A DNA stretch of 64,000 nt from Rhodobacteraceae bacterium UBA6213 (GTDB taxonomy: Bacteria; Pseudomonadota; Alphaproteobacteria; Rhodobacterales; Rhodobacteraceae): NCBI GenBank assembly GCA_002421605.1, contig DISJ01000001.1, positions 1 through 64,000 of the forward strand, in the 5' to 3' direction. Below, piece by piece: positions 16,063 to 25,422 of the stretch. Each line of letters opens with the position of its first letter. The first letter of the stretch is position 1. A model generated the notes under the pieces. That model made no database searches. It was not told where the DNA came from and saw only the letters and a program-made list of their open reading frames with translations. Made by a program: the position numbers and the translations under genes.

Positions 16063-17727
16063 ATGAGCGATATCGGCTTTTCCATCCTTCTGCTTTCTTT
16101 GGTTGCCATCATTGGCCTGCTGATCGGCGCCGTGCGCGTTCGAGGCGTTGGGTTGGGGATCGGCGGAGTACTTTTTGGTGGCATTCTAGTAGGGCATTTC
16201 GTCCATCAGGGCGGATGGATAATTGACGAAAACGCACTGCATTTCATCAAGGAATTCGGCCTGATCCTGTTTGTCTATTCGATCGGCAATCAGGTCGGCC
16301 CGGGCTTTTTCGCCTCTCTGCGACGTGCCGGACTAAGGCTCAACGCGCTTGCCGCAGCAATTGTTCTGCTGGGCGCGCTGACCACGCTGGCGCTGTATTA
16401 CGGGTTCGGGATCGCGCCTGAAATCCTGCTCGGGGTCTATTCGGGGGCGGTGACAAATACCCCCGCGCTTGCCGCCGGGCAACAGATCTTGACCGAACTT
16501 GGCCGGCCCGCCGCCACCACCAGCACCATGGGGCTTGGCTATGCCATGGCCTACCCTTTCGGGATTCTGGGCATCTTGGTTGCGATGTGGTTGATCCGGG
16601 TGATTTTCGTTATTCTCATTCCGGCAGAAGTCGCTGCCAGCGAAGCCGAAAACGGCGCCGAGCATAGTGGATTATTCGCGGCCAACGTTGAGGTGCGCAA
16701 CGCCAATATTGACGGCATCAACTGCGCCGAACTCGCCGAGCTGATCGGCGACAGGGTGATCTGTTCGCGGCTGAAAACGGGCGGCGCGCTGAAAGTGCCC
16801 GGCCCTGATGTTCGCCTTGCAACCGGCGACGTGCTGCATCTGGTCGGCTCCAATGCGGCGGCCCTTCACCGCGCCGCACTGATCGTCGGGGTTGAGGTGT
16901 CAGAATCGCTTTCAACCAAAGGCACCAGCTTTCGCTCCGAGCGCGTGGTGGTCACCAACGAGGAGGTGCTGGGTAAGCACATTGGCGATCTTGTGATGCA
17001 GGCGCATGGCGAAGTTGTGATCTCGCGCTTGCACCGTGCCGGGGTGGAGTTGGTAGCGCAGGCGGGCGCGGTGCTGCAATTCGGTGACATACTCAATATT
17101 GTTGGCCCCGGTGAAGCAATCGAGCGGCTGGCCGCGCGGGTTGGAAATGCCTCGGCCAAGCTCAGTCAGGTGCAGATGATGCCGATTTTCATTGGCATCG
17201 GGCTTGGCGTGCTTTTGGGCTCGCTGCCCATACCCTTTCCTAATCTTCCCGCGCCGTTGCGACTTGGGCTGGCGGGCGGTCCGCTGATCGCCGCGATTCT
17301 TTTGGCACGGCTGGGCAGTTTCGGACGCCTTTACTGGTTCATGCCGCCGAGCGCCAATTTGGCGCTGCGCGAAATTGGCATCGTGCTTTTTCTGGCGGTG
17401 GTCGGGCTCGATTCAGGCGCAGGATTCGTCGAAACGCTTACACGTGGTGGCGGGCTCTCGTGGATGGGTTATGGCGCGCTCATCACCATGATTCCGCTTC
17501 TGAGCGTGGGTCTTTTCGCGCGCCGGGTGCTTGGCATGAACTATCTGACGATTTGCGGCCTGCTGGCAGGCTCGATGACCGATCCACCGGCGCTCGCTTT
17601 TGCCAATAACGTGCACCCCGGTTCGGGCACCCCGGCGCTGGCCTATGCCACGGTCTATCCACTTGTGATGTGCCTGCGCATCCTGTCTCCGCAGATCATG
17701 GCTATCATCTTTTTCTACGGGCTCTAG
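16063..17727 (+). CDS. AspT/YidE/YbjL-type transporter with two RCK_C domains
   Basis: 554 residues. Two hydrophobic blocks, residues about 1-190 and 375-554 with five or six helices each, flank a soluble part containing two TrkA-C (RCK_C)-like domains (GINCAELAELIGDRVICSRL and GKHIGDLVMQAHGEVVISRL). This is the layout of the aspartate-alanine exchanger family that also holds E. coli YidE and YbjL. Repeated glycine-rich helix signatures (GLILFVYSIGNQVGPGFF; LAVVGLDSGAGFV) support an internal duplication. Substrate is unknown; amino or organic acid exchange is the family expectation. It is divergent from the polyol operon and shares a CTAG stop with the gene on the other strand. Confidence 0.85.
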   Translation: MSDIGFSILLLSLVAIIGLLIGAVRVRGVGLGIGGVLFGGILVGHFVHQGGWIIDENALHFIKEFGLILFVYSIGNQVGPGFFASLRRAGLRLNALAAAIVLLGALTTLALYYGFGIAPEILLGVYSGAVTNTPALAAGQQILTELGRPAATTSTMGLGYAMAYPFGILGILVAMWLIRVIFVILIPAEVAASEAENGAEHSGLFAANVEVRNANIDGINCAELAELIGDRVICSRLKTGGALKVPGPDVRLATGDVLHLVGSNAAALHRAALIVGVEVSESLSTKGTSFRSERVVVTNEEVLGKHIGDLVMQAHGEVVISRLHRAGVELVAQAGAVLQFGDILNIVGPGEAIERLAARVGNASAKLSQVQMMPIFIGIGLGVLLGSLPIPFPNLPAPLRLGLAGGPLIAAILLARLGSFGRLYWFMPPSANLALREIGIVLFLAVVGLDSGAGFVETLTRGGGLSWMGYGALITMIPLLSVGLFARRVLGMNYLTICGLLAGSMTDPPALAFANNVHPGSGTPALAYATVYPLVMCLRILSPQIMAIIFFYGL

Positions 17728-17984
17728 GCTTTGGGCAGGATCAAGACCAGTTCGGGCGGTGTCGCACATTGCGCAGGCCGGAACGCAACTGGCCCCGGCA
17801 TCGCCTCGCGCGCAGGCTTCGGCCCGATTGGTGCTGTTTGCAGCAGCCCGACAGAGGCCAACGCAACCAATGCAAGCAGCGCAAGTGCTACCCCACCAAG
17901 GTAGCCGTCGCGCGCCCGCCCTGCCCGTGCGCCAGGCAGGCTGGGGCCAGGGGTCGGCGGCGTTTGTTTGGAACGTCGTGACAT
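17724..17984 (-). CDS. Small single-pass membrane protein, unknown function
   Basis: 86 residues. A basic, Pro-rich N-terminus (MSRRSKQTPPTPGP) is followed by one membrane helix, residues about 29-49 (LGGVALALLALVALASVGLL), and a short Pro-rich tail with a single Cys. A strong ribosome site, GGAGGG, lies 6 bases before the ATG, the main reason to believe the gene. Its stop codon TAG overlaps the convergent transporter's TAG in the shared tetranucleotide CTAG. No family recognised. Confidence 0.55.
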   Translation of the reverse strand: MSRRSKQTPPTPGPSLPGARAGRARDGYLGGVALALLALVALASVGLLQTAPIGPKPAREAMPGPVAFRPAQCATPPELVLILPKA

Positions 17985-18091
17985 CTATCCCTCCGCCATT
18001 GCGACATGGGTGCGCGAAAGCGGATGGCGCGCTGTCAGAGATGCTCTGCACATAGTGGTGTCCTTTGATCTGTTTCAGGGTGTGGCTGAGG

Positions 18092-18466
18092 TCAGATCAG
18101 GGCGGGCGGCCCTCGTGGAGCGTGCGCACGCGGTGCGACGCTGGCAATGAAAACGGCTTCGCTCGCCACCACAAGGCGGCTGAAGTGCTGGTTCGTCAGC
18201 GGCAGAATGATCGGCGCAACGGTGGGCGCGCTTGCCACCTGATGCGCGAAAAAGTCGCAACTGGCACGTTTGGTTCCGGGTGGGATGACGCTGCCATCGC
18301 CTAGCGCGATGGTAATGGTGGTGATTTCTGCCCCGGTGCAGATAACGTAGCTGATTGAATCTCCCGAACGGTCGATCATCGTGCCCGGCGGCCGCAGAAT
18401 AGCACCCATCAGAATGACGAGAGCCAAAACCAGCCGCAAGGCTGCTATCCACAGGCGCTGAGCCAA
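18092..18466 (-). CDS. DUF2946-like small secreted or membrane protein
   Basis: 124 residues from a TTG at 18466, chosen because GGGAGG lies 4 bases upstream. A hydrophobic N-terminal segment (IAALRLVLALVILMGAIL) is either a signal peptide or an anchor. The segment VICTGAEITTITI followed by a spaced second Cys in ASCDFFAHQ resembles DUF2946 proteins, which often accompany copper-handling genes; no copper gene is nearby. The tail HAPRGPPALI is low complexity. Family call rests on pattern resemblance only. Confidence 0.5.
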   Translation of the reverse strand: MAQRLWIAALRLVLALVILMGAILRPPGTMIDRSGDSISYVICTGAEITTITIALGDGSVIPPGTKRASCDFFAHQVASAPTVAPIILPLTNQHFSRLVVASEAVFIASVAPRAHAPRGPPALI

Positions 18467-19215
18467 AAAACCTCCCAAGTTTGCCGCAAGAAAAATGCCG
18501 GGGCCCTCTTTTCGCGTCTAGGCACCATTTGGATACCCGGCCTGCGGGTGCACAGTCGCTGCGTAGTTTGGTCGCAGGTGAGAGGCGCTTTCCCATCCCG
18601 TTTAGTGCAGGCTATTGGCCGCGCAGGTACTTTCTGTCTTCGGGTGCGGCCCGACGACGGTGGCGCGCAGGCTTTTGGCGTTGGTCTGGCGGGGCAAATG
18701 CCGGGGCCGAGCAGGGCATCGCGGTGGCATTGAATTTCGCCGCCTACGGGCTTGGCTCGATGGTGCTGGCGAAACCGCCCCGGTTGGAGCAAAGGGCTGC
18801 CACGTGGCCGGTGATGCAGACGAGCGGGGCATTTTGGCCTTGCCGTCGGGCGTGGCACTGCTTTGGCCAGATGCGCGCAAACTGCTGGCGATATTTACGA
18901 TATAGATTAAGGCGTTACCGCCGCTTCGCGCGCAAGTGACCGAGTGGTGCGCCGCTGGAATAGTGGCGGGCGCGCTTGCGAATCCATAGGCGACCCTTTG
19001 GCGCGGCACCGGTTCCATCATCACACGCTGCCCAATTTGGCGGCACGGCGCCGCAAATGGCGCCGACCCCGCCTAGCGGATGCTTTCGCCAAATTACCCG
19101 CGCGGGGCGGCTTGACATTTTGGGGCCTGCTGGCGCTAACCTGTTGCATGGACCAACTGGCCGCGCACGCGCTGCCAGCAATAAGATAAATGTTCTGCAA
19201 CACTGGGAGTTACGC
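18467..19215. other. 750-base stretch without a convincing gene
   Basis: Several open frames of 60-150 codons exist on both strands, but all are rich in Arg, Trp and Pro as expected for out-of-frame GC-rich DNA. On the plus strand, protein-like fragments appear in successive different frames (AQAFGVGLAGQMPG near 18670, AVALNFAAYGLGSMVLAKPP near 18720-18780, GDADERGILALPSGVALLWP near 18810-18870). That is compatible with a frameshifted, decayed gene of unknown family. The last 100 bases hold the promoter of the peptide-transport operon. Confidence 0.4.
19112..19140 (+). promoter_or_regulatory. Predicted sigma-70 promoter of the peptide transport operon
   Basis: TTGACA at 19112-19117 is a perfect -35 box, followed after 17 bases by GCTAAC at 19135-19140, a partial -10. 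It lies about 75 bases before the ATG of the binding-protein gene and points the right way. The -10 match is weak, so this is a prediction only. Confidence 0.45.
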
Positions 19216-20808
19216 ATGAAACATCTGCCAAGACTGGTCGGCGCTGCGCTGGTCGCGTCGCTTGGCCTGTTCGCGCCCGTGGCACGTGCCGCGACGCCGC
19301 CGGACACGCTTATTCAAGCCTGGGCAATTGATGACATCATCAGCCTTGATCCGGCTGAAGTGTTCGAGTTTACCGCCTCGGAACTGCTCGGTAACGCTTA
19401 CCAAGGTCTGATCGGCTATGACGTGAAAGACGTCTCGGACATTTTCGGCGTCATTGCCGAAAAATGGGACATCTCGGCCGACGGGATGACCTATACCTTC
19501 ACCATCCGCGAAGGCATGAAGTTTGCCTCGGGCAACCCGATCACCGCATCCGACGCGGTGTTCTCGCTGCGCCGTGCGGTCAAGCTCGACAAATCGCCCG
19601 CCTTCATCCTCACCCAGTTCGGCTTTACCGCCGACAACGTTGACGCGATGATCCGCCAGACCGGGCCGATGACCTTTGAATATCAGGTCGATAAACCCTA
19701 TGCCCCAACCCTGGTGCTGTACTGCCTGACCTCTACCGTGGGCTTCATCGTCGATGAAAAGCTGGCGATGGAACACGAAGCCAATGGCGATTTCGGCTAT
19801 GACTGGCTGAAAACCAACTACGCCGGTTCGGGTGCCTTCACGATCCGCGAATGGCGTGCCAACGAGGTCGTCGTGCTGGAACGCAACGACAATTACTCAG
19901 GCCCCGCCCCGGAGATGGCACGGGTGATCTACCGCCACATCCCTGAACCCGCAACGCAGCGGCTGCTGCTGGAGCAAGGCGATATCGACATCGCCCGCAA
20001 CGTTTCGGCTGACAGCATCGACGCCTTGGCCGCAAACTCCGACCTTGCGGTTGATTCGGGCGTGAAAGGCTCGATCTACTACCTGGGGCTGAACCAAAAG
20101 AACCCGATCCTCGCGATTCCCGAGGTGCGTCAGGCGATGAAATATCTGGTGGACTACGCCACCATCGCCGACACCATCATGAAGGGGCGCGTCGTTGTGC
20201 ACGAGGCGTTCCTGCCGCTCGGCTTCCTCGGCGCGCTGGAAGACAATCCGTTCGCGCTCAACGTTGAAAAGGCCAAGGAACTGCTTACGGCGGCGGGTTA
20301 CCCGAACGGCTTCAAAGTGACCATGGACACCCGCAACACCGATGAAATCACCGCAATTGGCACGGCAATTCAACAAACCTTTGCGTTGGCCGGAATCGAA
20401 CTGGAACTGATCCCCGGCGACGGCGGGCAGACGCTGACCAAATACCGCGCGCGCAACCACGACATCTATATCGGCCGCTGGGGCCCCGACTATCAGGACC
20501 CCCACACCAATGCCGATACCTTCGCGCGCAACCCCGACAACTCTGACGACGCGGCTTCCAAGCCGCTGGCATGGCGCAACGCTTGGGACATTCCGGAAAT
20601 GACCGCGATGGCCGACGCCGCCGTGCTTGAAGCGGATGCCGGAAAACGCGCCCAGATGTATCTGGATCTGCAGGCCGAGCATCAGCAGACCTCGCCCTTC
20701 GTCATCATGTTCCAAGAGATCGAGGTGATGGCGCGGCGTGCCAACGTGCAAGGCTTCGTCGTCGGACCGTCGTTCAACGACAACTCGTTCAAGGCCGTGA
20801 CGAAATAA
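19216..20808 (+). CDS. Peptide/dipeptide ABC transporter substrate-binding protein (SBP_bac_5)
   Basis: 530 residues. A Sec signal peptide covers about residues 1-26 (MKHLPRLVGAALVASLGLF, ending ARA-A). The mature protein has the family 5 layout: DTLIQAWAIDDIISLDPAE near the start, then FTIREGMKFASGNPITASDAVFSLRR, and VRQAMKYLVDYATIAD in the middle. The ATG at 19216 follows GGGAG; an 80-codon upstream extension was rejected because it precedes the signal peptide. The stop overlaps the next start (TAATG). With the downstream permeases, two ATPases and dipeptidase, the ligand is probably a di- or oligopeptide. Confidence 0.9.
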   Translation: MKHLPRLVGAALVASLGLFAPVARAATPPDTLIQAWAIDDIISLDPAEVFEFTASELLGNAYQGLIGYDVKDVSDIFGVIAEKWDISADGMTYTFTIREGMKFASGNPITASDAVFSLRRAVKLDKSPAFILTQFGFTADNVDAMIRQTGPMTFEYQVDKPYAPTLVLYCLTSTVGFIVDEKLAMEHEANGDFGYDWLKTNYAGSGAFTIREWRANEVVVLERNDNYSGPAPEMARVIYRHIPEPATQRLLLEQGDIDIARNVSADSIDALAANSDLAVDSGVKGSIYYLGLNQKNPILAIPEVRQAMKYLVDYATIADTIMKGRVVVHEAFLPLGFLGALEDNPFALNVEKAKELLTAAGYPNGFKVTMDTRNTDEITAIGTAIQQTFALAGIELELIPGDGGQTLTKYRARNHDIYIGRWGPDYQDPHTNADTFARNPDNSDDAASKPLAWRNAWDIPEMTAMADAAVLEADAGKRAQMYLDLQAEHQQTSPFVIMFQEIEVMARRANVQGFVVGPSFNDNSFKAVTK

Positions 20809-21866
20809 TGGCTTCAATCGCAAATGAGGAAGGGCGCCGCGGCGCCCTTCCCGCCCTCGCTTGGAAGATCGTCAAGATCCTAGCCAGCGTGGCGCTGACC
20901 TTTCTGGGTCTTTTGCTTGTCACTTTCATGATTGGTCGCGTGGTGCCGGTGGACCCGGTGTTGGCGGTCGTTGGCGACCGCGCCTCGCAGTCGGTCTATA
21001 ACCGAGTGTTCATCGAGCTTGGGCTCGACAAGCCGCTGTATGAGCAATTCTGGATTTATCTGCAAAAGATCCTCTCGGGCGATCTGGGCGTCAGTTTTCT
21101 GACCAAGAAACCGATCATCGAAGATATCGCGCGGGTATTCCCCGCAACGCTGGAATTGGCCACCGTCGGCATTTTGATTGGCACGATTTTAGGCATCCCG
21201 CTGGGTGTGCTGGCCGCCGTGCGGCAGGGCCGATTTACAGATCAGGTCGTGCGCGTGGTTGGGCTGATCGGGTATTCGGCACCGATTTTCTGGCTGGGCT
21301 TGCTGGCCCTTCTGGTGTTTTACGCGCGCCTGCACTGGGTCGCAGGACCGGGGCGGATAGACATTTCCTATGAATATTCCATCACCTCGCGAACCGGGCT
21401 GATGCTTTGGGATGCCGCGATGCAAGGCCAGTGGGATGCGTTTCGCAACGCCTTCTCGCATATCATCCTGCCCGCCTCGCTGCTGGGGTACTATTCGCTG
21501 GCCTATATCAGCCGCATGACGCGCAGTTTCATGCTGGCGGAACTGGCGCAGGAGTACGTCATTACTGCCCGTGTCAAAGGCGTTGCCGAGTGGCGCATCA
21601 TCTGGGTGCATGCATTGCGCAATGCGGCAGTTCCGCTGGTGACTGTGGTGGCGCTGTCCTATGCGGGGCTGCTAGAGGGCTCGGTGCTGACCGAAACCGT
21701 TTTCGCGTGGCCGGGCCTTGGGCAATACCTGACCAACTCGTTGCAAAACTCCGACATGAACGCGGTGCTTGGCGGCACTTTGGTGATCGGGGCAATTTTC
21801 GTGGGGCTGAACCTTTTGTCTGATCTGCTTTACACACTGCTAGACCCAAGGGTGCGCCGCAGATGA
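20808..21866 (+). CDS. Peptide ABC permease, DppB/OppB type
   Basis: 352 residues with about six membrane helices. The family pattern is clear: ILASVALTFLGLLLVTFMIG near the N-terminus, VVGDRASQSVYNRVFIELGL with the family spacing, and YVITARVKGVAEWRIIWVHA as the ATPase-contact loop. It is one base-overlap coupled to the binding protein (TAATG) and overlaps the next permease by ATGA. It forms the membrane channel with the DppC-type partner. Confidence 0.92.
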   Translation: MASIANEEGRRGALPALAWKIVKILASVALTFLGLLLVTFMIGRVVPVDPVLAVVGDRASQSVYNRVFIELGLDKPLYEQFWIYLQKILSGDLGVSFLTKKPIIEDIARVFPATLELATVGILIGTILGIPLGVLAAVRQGRFTDQVVRVVGLIGYSAPIFWLGLLALLVFYARLHWVAGPGRIDISYEYSITSRTGLMLWDAAMQGQWDAFRNAFSHIILPASLLGYYSLAYISRMTRSFMLAELAQEYVITARVKGVAEWRIIWVHALRNAAVPLVTVVALSYAGLLEGSVLTETVFAWPGLGQYLTNSLQNSDMNAVLGGTLVIGAIFVGLNLLSDLLYTLLDPRVRRR

Positions 21867-22765
21867 GCACCCGTGAATGGCTATTGACCGAGCAACCCGC
21901 CTCGCGCCGGCAAGCACGCGCGGGCCAAGCCTATCGCACCTGGATTGCGTTTCGCCAGAACCGGCTAGCGATGTTCGGGTTGGGCATCGTGCTGGTGCTG
22001 GTGCTGGTCGCTCTGCTCGCGCCGTGGTTGGCACCGCAAGACCCGATCGTTGGCGGCAGCCTGCGCACCGAGCGCCTGCTGCCCCCTTCGTGGCAGCACC
22101 TGATGGGCACCGACGATCAGGCGCGCGACATTCTCAGCCGCATCATCTATGGCTCGCGCATCACGCTGTTGGTGGTAGCGCTGGTGGCGGTGATTGCCAC
22201 GCCGATCGGGTTGCTGGTGGGCACGACAGCGGGCTATTACGGCGGCTGGGTCGATACCGTGCTGATGCGAATTACCGATATTTTTCTGGCCTTTCCGCGC
22301 CTGATCCTTGCGCTGGCCTTTGTAGCGGCCCTTGGCCCCGGCATTGAAAACGCCATCATCGCCATCGCCATCACCTCGTGGCCCCCCTATGCCCGCCTCG
22401 CACGGGCCGAAACGCTGACCATACGCGCCGCCGACCATATCGACGCAATCCGTCTGCAAGGCGCGCATTCGGCACGCATCATCTGGGGGCATGTAGTGCC
22501 CTTGTGCCTTTCGTCGGTGATCGTGCGGGTCACGCTTGATATGGCAGGCATCATTCTGACCGCGGCGGGGCTTGGCTTTCTTGGCCTTGGCGCGCAACCG
22601 CCTCAGCCCGAATGGGGCGCGATGATTGCAGGCGGGCGGCGGTTCATTCTTGACCACTGGTGGGTGGCAACGATGCCGGGGCTGGCGATTTTTGTTGTCT
22701 CGCTTGGCTTTAACTTTCTTGGCGATGGTCTGCGCGACGTGCTCGACCCGAAGGCGCGCAAATGA
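21863..22765 (+). CDS. Peptide ABC permease, DppC/OppC type
   Basis: 300 residues. A cytoplasmic N-terminus of about 34 residues precedes the first helix (LAMFGLGIVLVLVLVALLAP), followed by the DppC signature HLMGTDDQARDILSRIIYGS and a series of helices. LQGAHSARIIWGHVVPLCLS is the coupling loop to the ATPases, and LGLGAQPPQPEWGAMIAGGR is the usual C-terminal family motif. It overlaps both neighbours by 4 bases (ATGA), so the whole operon is translationally coupled. Confidence 0.92.
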   Translation: MSTREWLLTEQPASRRQARAGQAYRTWIAFRQNRLAMFGLGIVLVLVLVALLAPWLAPQDPIVGGSLRTERLLPPSWQHLMGTDDQARDILSRIIYGSRITLLVVALVAVIATPIGLLVGTTAGYYGGWVDTVLMRITDIFLAFPRLILALAFVAALGPGIENAIIAIAITSWPPYARLARAETLTIRAADHIDAIRLQGAHSARIIWGHVVPLCLSSVIVRVTLDMAGIILTAAGLGFLGLGAQPPQPEWGAMIAGGRRFILDHWWVATMPGLAIFVVSLGFNFLGDGLRDVLDPKARK

Positions 22766-23589
22766 CCCTGCTCGATGTACAAAACCTGACCGTCACCTTC
22801 CCCTCGCGCCAAGGCCCACAGCAGGTGGTGCGAAACGTCAGCTTTATGCTTGGGCGCGAGCGGTTGGGAATCGTGGGCGAAAGCGGCTCTGGCAAAAGCC
22901 AGACCGGACGCGCGATCCTTGGCCTCACACCCGCCCCCGGCCGCGCCACCGCCGACACGCTGGCGTTTGACGGCATTGATCTGCGCGGTGCCAGCGCCAA
23001 GCAATGGCGTGCGCTGCGCGGGGCGCGCATGAGCATGGTGATGCAAGATCCCAAGTTCAGTCTCAATCCGGTCATGACCATTGGGCGGCAACTGGCCGAA
23101 GCGGCGCGGCGCGTGGCATCCAGCCGTGCCGAGCAGCGCGAACGCGCAGTAGCGATGCTGGAAGCGGTGCAGATTCGCGACCCCGCGCGGGTCATGGCCG
23201 CCTACCCGCACGAACTTTCGGGCGGAATGGGCCAGCGCGCGATGATCGCGATGATGCTGATTACCGAGCCTGACCTGTTGATCGCTGACGAGCCGACCTC
23301 GGCGCTTGATGTGACCGTGCAGATCGAGGTGCTGCGGATTCTTGACGATCTGGTGACAACCCGTGGCATGGGGCTGATCTTCATCAGCCACGATCTGCGG
23401 CTGGTCAGCTCGTTCTGCGACCGGGTGTTGGTGATGTATGCCGGCCGCGTAGTCGAGGAATTGCGTGCCACCGAATTGCAACAGGCACAGCACCCCTATA
23501 CCCGCGGGCTGATGGGCTGCTTGCCGCGTATCGATGGTAATACACGGCCACTTGCGACCCTGCAACGCGACGAAGCTTGGGCACTCTGA
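22762..23589 (+). CDS. Peptide ABC ATPase, DppD/OppD type
   Basis: 275 residues. Walker A is GESGSGKSQ near residue 38, with Gln after the Lys-Ser as is common in OppD-like proteins. The signature ELSGGMGQRAMIAMM is near 152 and Walker B LLIADEPTSALD near 170. The C-terminus GLMGCLPRIDG belongs to the oligopeptide/dipeptide tail of the family, although the Cys-rich iron-sulfur-like motif of some members is absent. Start and stop overlap both neighbours (ATGA, TGATG). Confidence 0.92.
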   Translation: MTLLDVQNLTVTFPSRQGPQQVVRNVSFMLGRERLGIVGESGSGKSQTGRAILGLTPAPGRATADTLAFDGIDLRGASAKQWRALRGARMSMVMQDPKFSLNPVMTIGRQLAEAARRVASSRAEQRERAVAMLEAVQIRDPARVMAAYPHELSGGMGQRAMIAMMLITEPDLLIADEPTSALDVTVQIEVLRILDDLVTTRGMGLIFISHDLRLVSSFCDRVLVMYAGRVVEELRATELQQAQHPYTRGLMGCLPRIDGNTRPLATLQRDEAWAL

Positions 23590-24338
23590 TGGCACTGATC
23601 GAGATTGAAGACCTGCATGTGCGCTTCGGCCCGGTCCACGCGGTGCGCGGCATCAGCCTTGCGGTGGACAAGGGCGAGGCGTTTGGTATCGTCGGAGAAA
23701 GCGGGTCCGGCAAATCGACGGTGCTGCGTGCCATTTGCGGGCTTGCGCCGACCTCGCAAGGCAGCATCCGCATCGAGGGCAAGGTGCTGACCAAGCCGCG
23801 CCGCCCGGAGTTTTACCGCACCACGCAGATGGTCTTTCAAGACCCCTACGCCTCGCTCCATCCGCGCCACACGGTGGACCGGGTGCTATCGGAACCCCTT
23901 GCGATTCATGGTTTTGATGATCGCGAAGCGCGGGTGGAAAAGGCGCTGGACGATGTTGGCCTAGGCCAAGGGTTTCGCTTTCGCTTTCCACACCAGCTTT
24001 CGGGCGGGCAGCGGCAACGCGTGGCGGTGGCGCGCGCGTTGATCCTTGAACCCGAGGTTTTGCTGCTAGACGAGCCGACCTCGGCGCTGGATGCCTCAAT
24101 TCAGGCCGAAGTGCTGAACCTGCTTGATCGGCTGCGCACCGAGCGCGGTCTGACCTATATTCTGGTCAGCCACGACCTTGCCGTGGTTGCACATATGTGC
24201 GAGCGATTGATGGTGATGCAGCACGGCCAGGCCGTGGAAGAACTTTCCCGCGCCGCGCTGCAGGCGCACCACGCCGCACAAGACTATACCCGCGCGCTGC
24301 TTGCCGCATCCGAAGGCTTCAGCCGCGCCGCTTTATGA
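23589..24338 (+). CDS. Peptide ABC ATPase, DppF/OppF type
   Basis: 249 residues, second ATPase of the pair. Walker A GESGSGKST near residue 37, signature QLSGGQRQRVAVARAL, Walker B VLLLDEPTSALD, and the H-loop YILVSHDLAVV are all intact. The ATG at 23589 overlaps the stop of the previous gene (TGATG); a TTG four codons upstream has no support. The product lacks the long C-terminal oligopeptide tail, typical of the shorter DppF forms. Confidence 0.91.
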   Translation: MALIEIEDLHVRFGPVHAVRGISLAVDKGEAFGIVGESGSGKSTVLRAICGLAPTSQGSIRIEGKVLTKPRRPEFYRTTQMVFQDPYASLHPRHTVDRVLSEPLAIHGFDDREARVEKALDDVGLGQGFRFRFPHQLSGGQRQRVAVARALILEPEVLLLDEPTSALDASIQAEVLNLLDRLRTERGLTYILVSHDLAVVAHMCERLMVMQHGQAVEELSRAALQAHHAAQDYTRALLAASEGFSRAAL

Positions 24339-24345
24339 GGACTCC

Positions 24346-25416
24346 ATGACCTATCCGGTATTTGACGGCCACAACGACTTTTTGCTGCGCCTTTTGCGCG
24401 CGCCCGAGAAGCGCGAGCAGATTTGGCTTCAGGGCGATGGCGAGGGCCATCTTGATCTGCCGCGGATGCGCAAGGCGGGTTTTGCGGGCGGGTTCTTTGC
24501 GATCTACATCCCCTCGCCCGAGGCCCACGATTCACCCGATTTCGAGGCGATGATGGATGCGCCGCCCTATGATCTGCCGTTGCCCGAACTGATCGGCCAC
24601 GAAGCAGCGCAGCCCGTGGCTTTGGCCATGGCGGGGCATCTTTTGTGGATGGAGCGTGCGGCGAAAGGCGCGCTCAAGGTGTGCCGCACGGCGGGCGAAG
24701 TGCGCGCTTGCGTAGCCAATGGCACGATCGCCGCGATCATGCATATGGAAGGGGCCGAGGCGATCGACCCAGACCTTGATGCGCTTTACAGCTTTCATAC
24801 GATGGGCCTGCGCTCCATCGGCCCGGTCTGGTCGCGCCCCACGGTCTTTGGACATGGTGTGCCCTTCCGCTTTCCCAGCACGCCCGATACCGGCCCCGGC
24901 TTGACCGAGGCGGGCAAGCGCCTTGTGCGCGCCTGCAACGCGCTTGGCATCATGCTGGATATGTCGCACCTGAATGAGGCGGGGTTCAACGATGTCGCGG
25001 CAATTTCAACCGCGCCGATCATCGCCACGCATTCGAACGCCCACGCGGTTACCCCCAGCGCACGCAACCTGACCGACCGCCAACTGGCGATGATTGCGGA
25101 GTCTGATGGTTTGGTAGGCCTGAACTTTGCCACCGTGTTCCTACGCCCCGATGGGCGCAAATCGCCCGAAATGACGCTCGATCCGATGCTGCGCCACCTT
25201 GACCATCTGATCTCGAAGCTAGGGGAAAATCGCGTAGGTTTCGGCTCAGATTTCGACGGCGCCACCACGCCCAAAGACATCGGCGGGGTGGAGGGTCTTG
25301 CTGTGTTTTTGGCCGCCCTTGAGGCGCACGGTTTCGACGCGCCCTTGATGCGCAAGCTCACGCACGAAAACTGGCTTGCGGCGATCGACCGTTCGCTGGT
25401 TGCGCGCGCGGGCTAA
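24346..25416 (+). CDS. Membrane dipeptidase (peptidase M19 family)
   Basis: 356 residues, a zinc-dependent enzyme that cleaves dipeptides. FDGHNDFLLRLL places the metal ligands H9 and D11. IMHMEGAEAI supplies the bridging Glu, IATHSNAHAV the third zinc His, and VGFGSDFDGATTP the C-terminal active-site Asp. Start ATG 24346 follows GAGGACTCC. It is the last gene of the transporter operon, 7 bases after the second ATPase, which suggests imported dipeptides are hydrolysed at once, perhaps including D-amino-acid peptides, a known substrate of M19 enzymes. No signal peptide, so it is cytoplasmic. Confidence 0.9.
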   Translation: MTYPVFDGHNDFLLRLLRAPEKREQIWLQGDGEGHLDLPRMRKAGFAGGFFAIYIPSPEAHDSPDFEAMMDAPPYDLPLPELIGHEAAQPVALAMAGHLLWMERAAKGALKVCRTAGEVRACVANGTIAAIMHMEGAEAIDPDLDALYSFHTMGLRSIGPVWSRPTVFGHGVPFRFPSTPDTGPGLTEAGKRLVRACNALGIMLDMSHLNEAGFNDVAAISTAPIIATHSNAHAVTPSARNLTDRQLAMIAESDGLVGLNFATVFLRPDGRKSPEMTLDPMLRHLDHLISKLGENRVGFGSDFDGATTPKDIGGVEGLAVFLAALEAHGFDAPLMRKLTHENWLAAIDRSLVARAG

Positions 25417-25422
25417 ACGCGC

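Noticed and set aside
22603..23595. 330-codon minus-strand frame
   Set aside because: Antisense to the DppD-type ATPase with complete Walker motifs.
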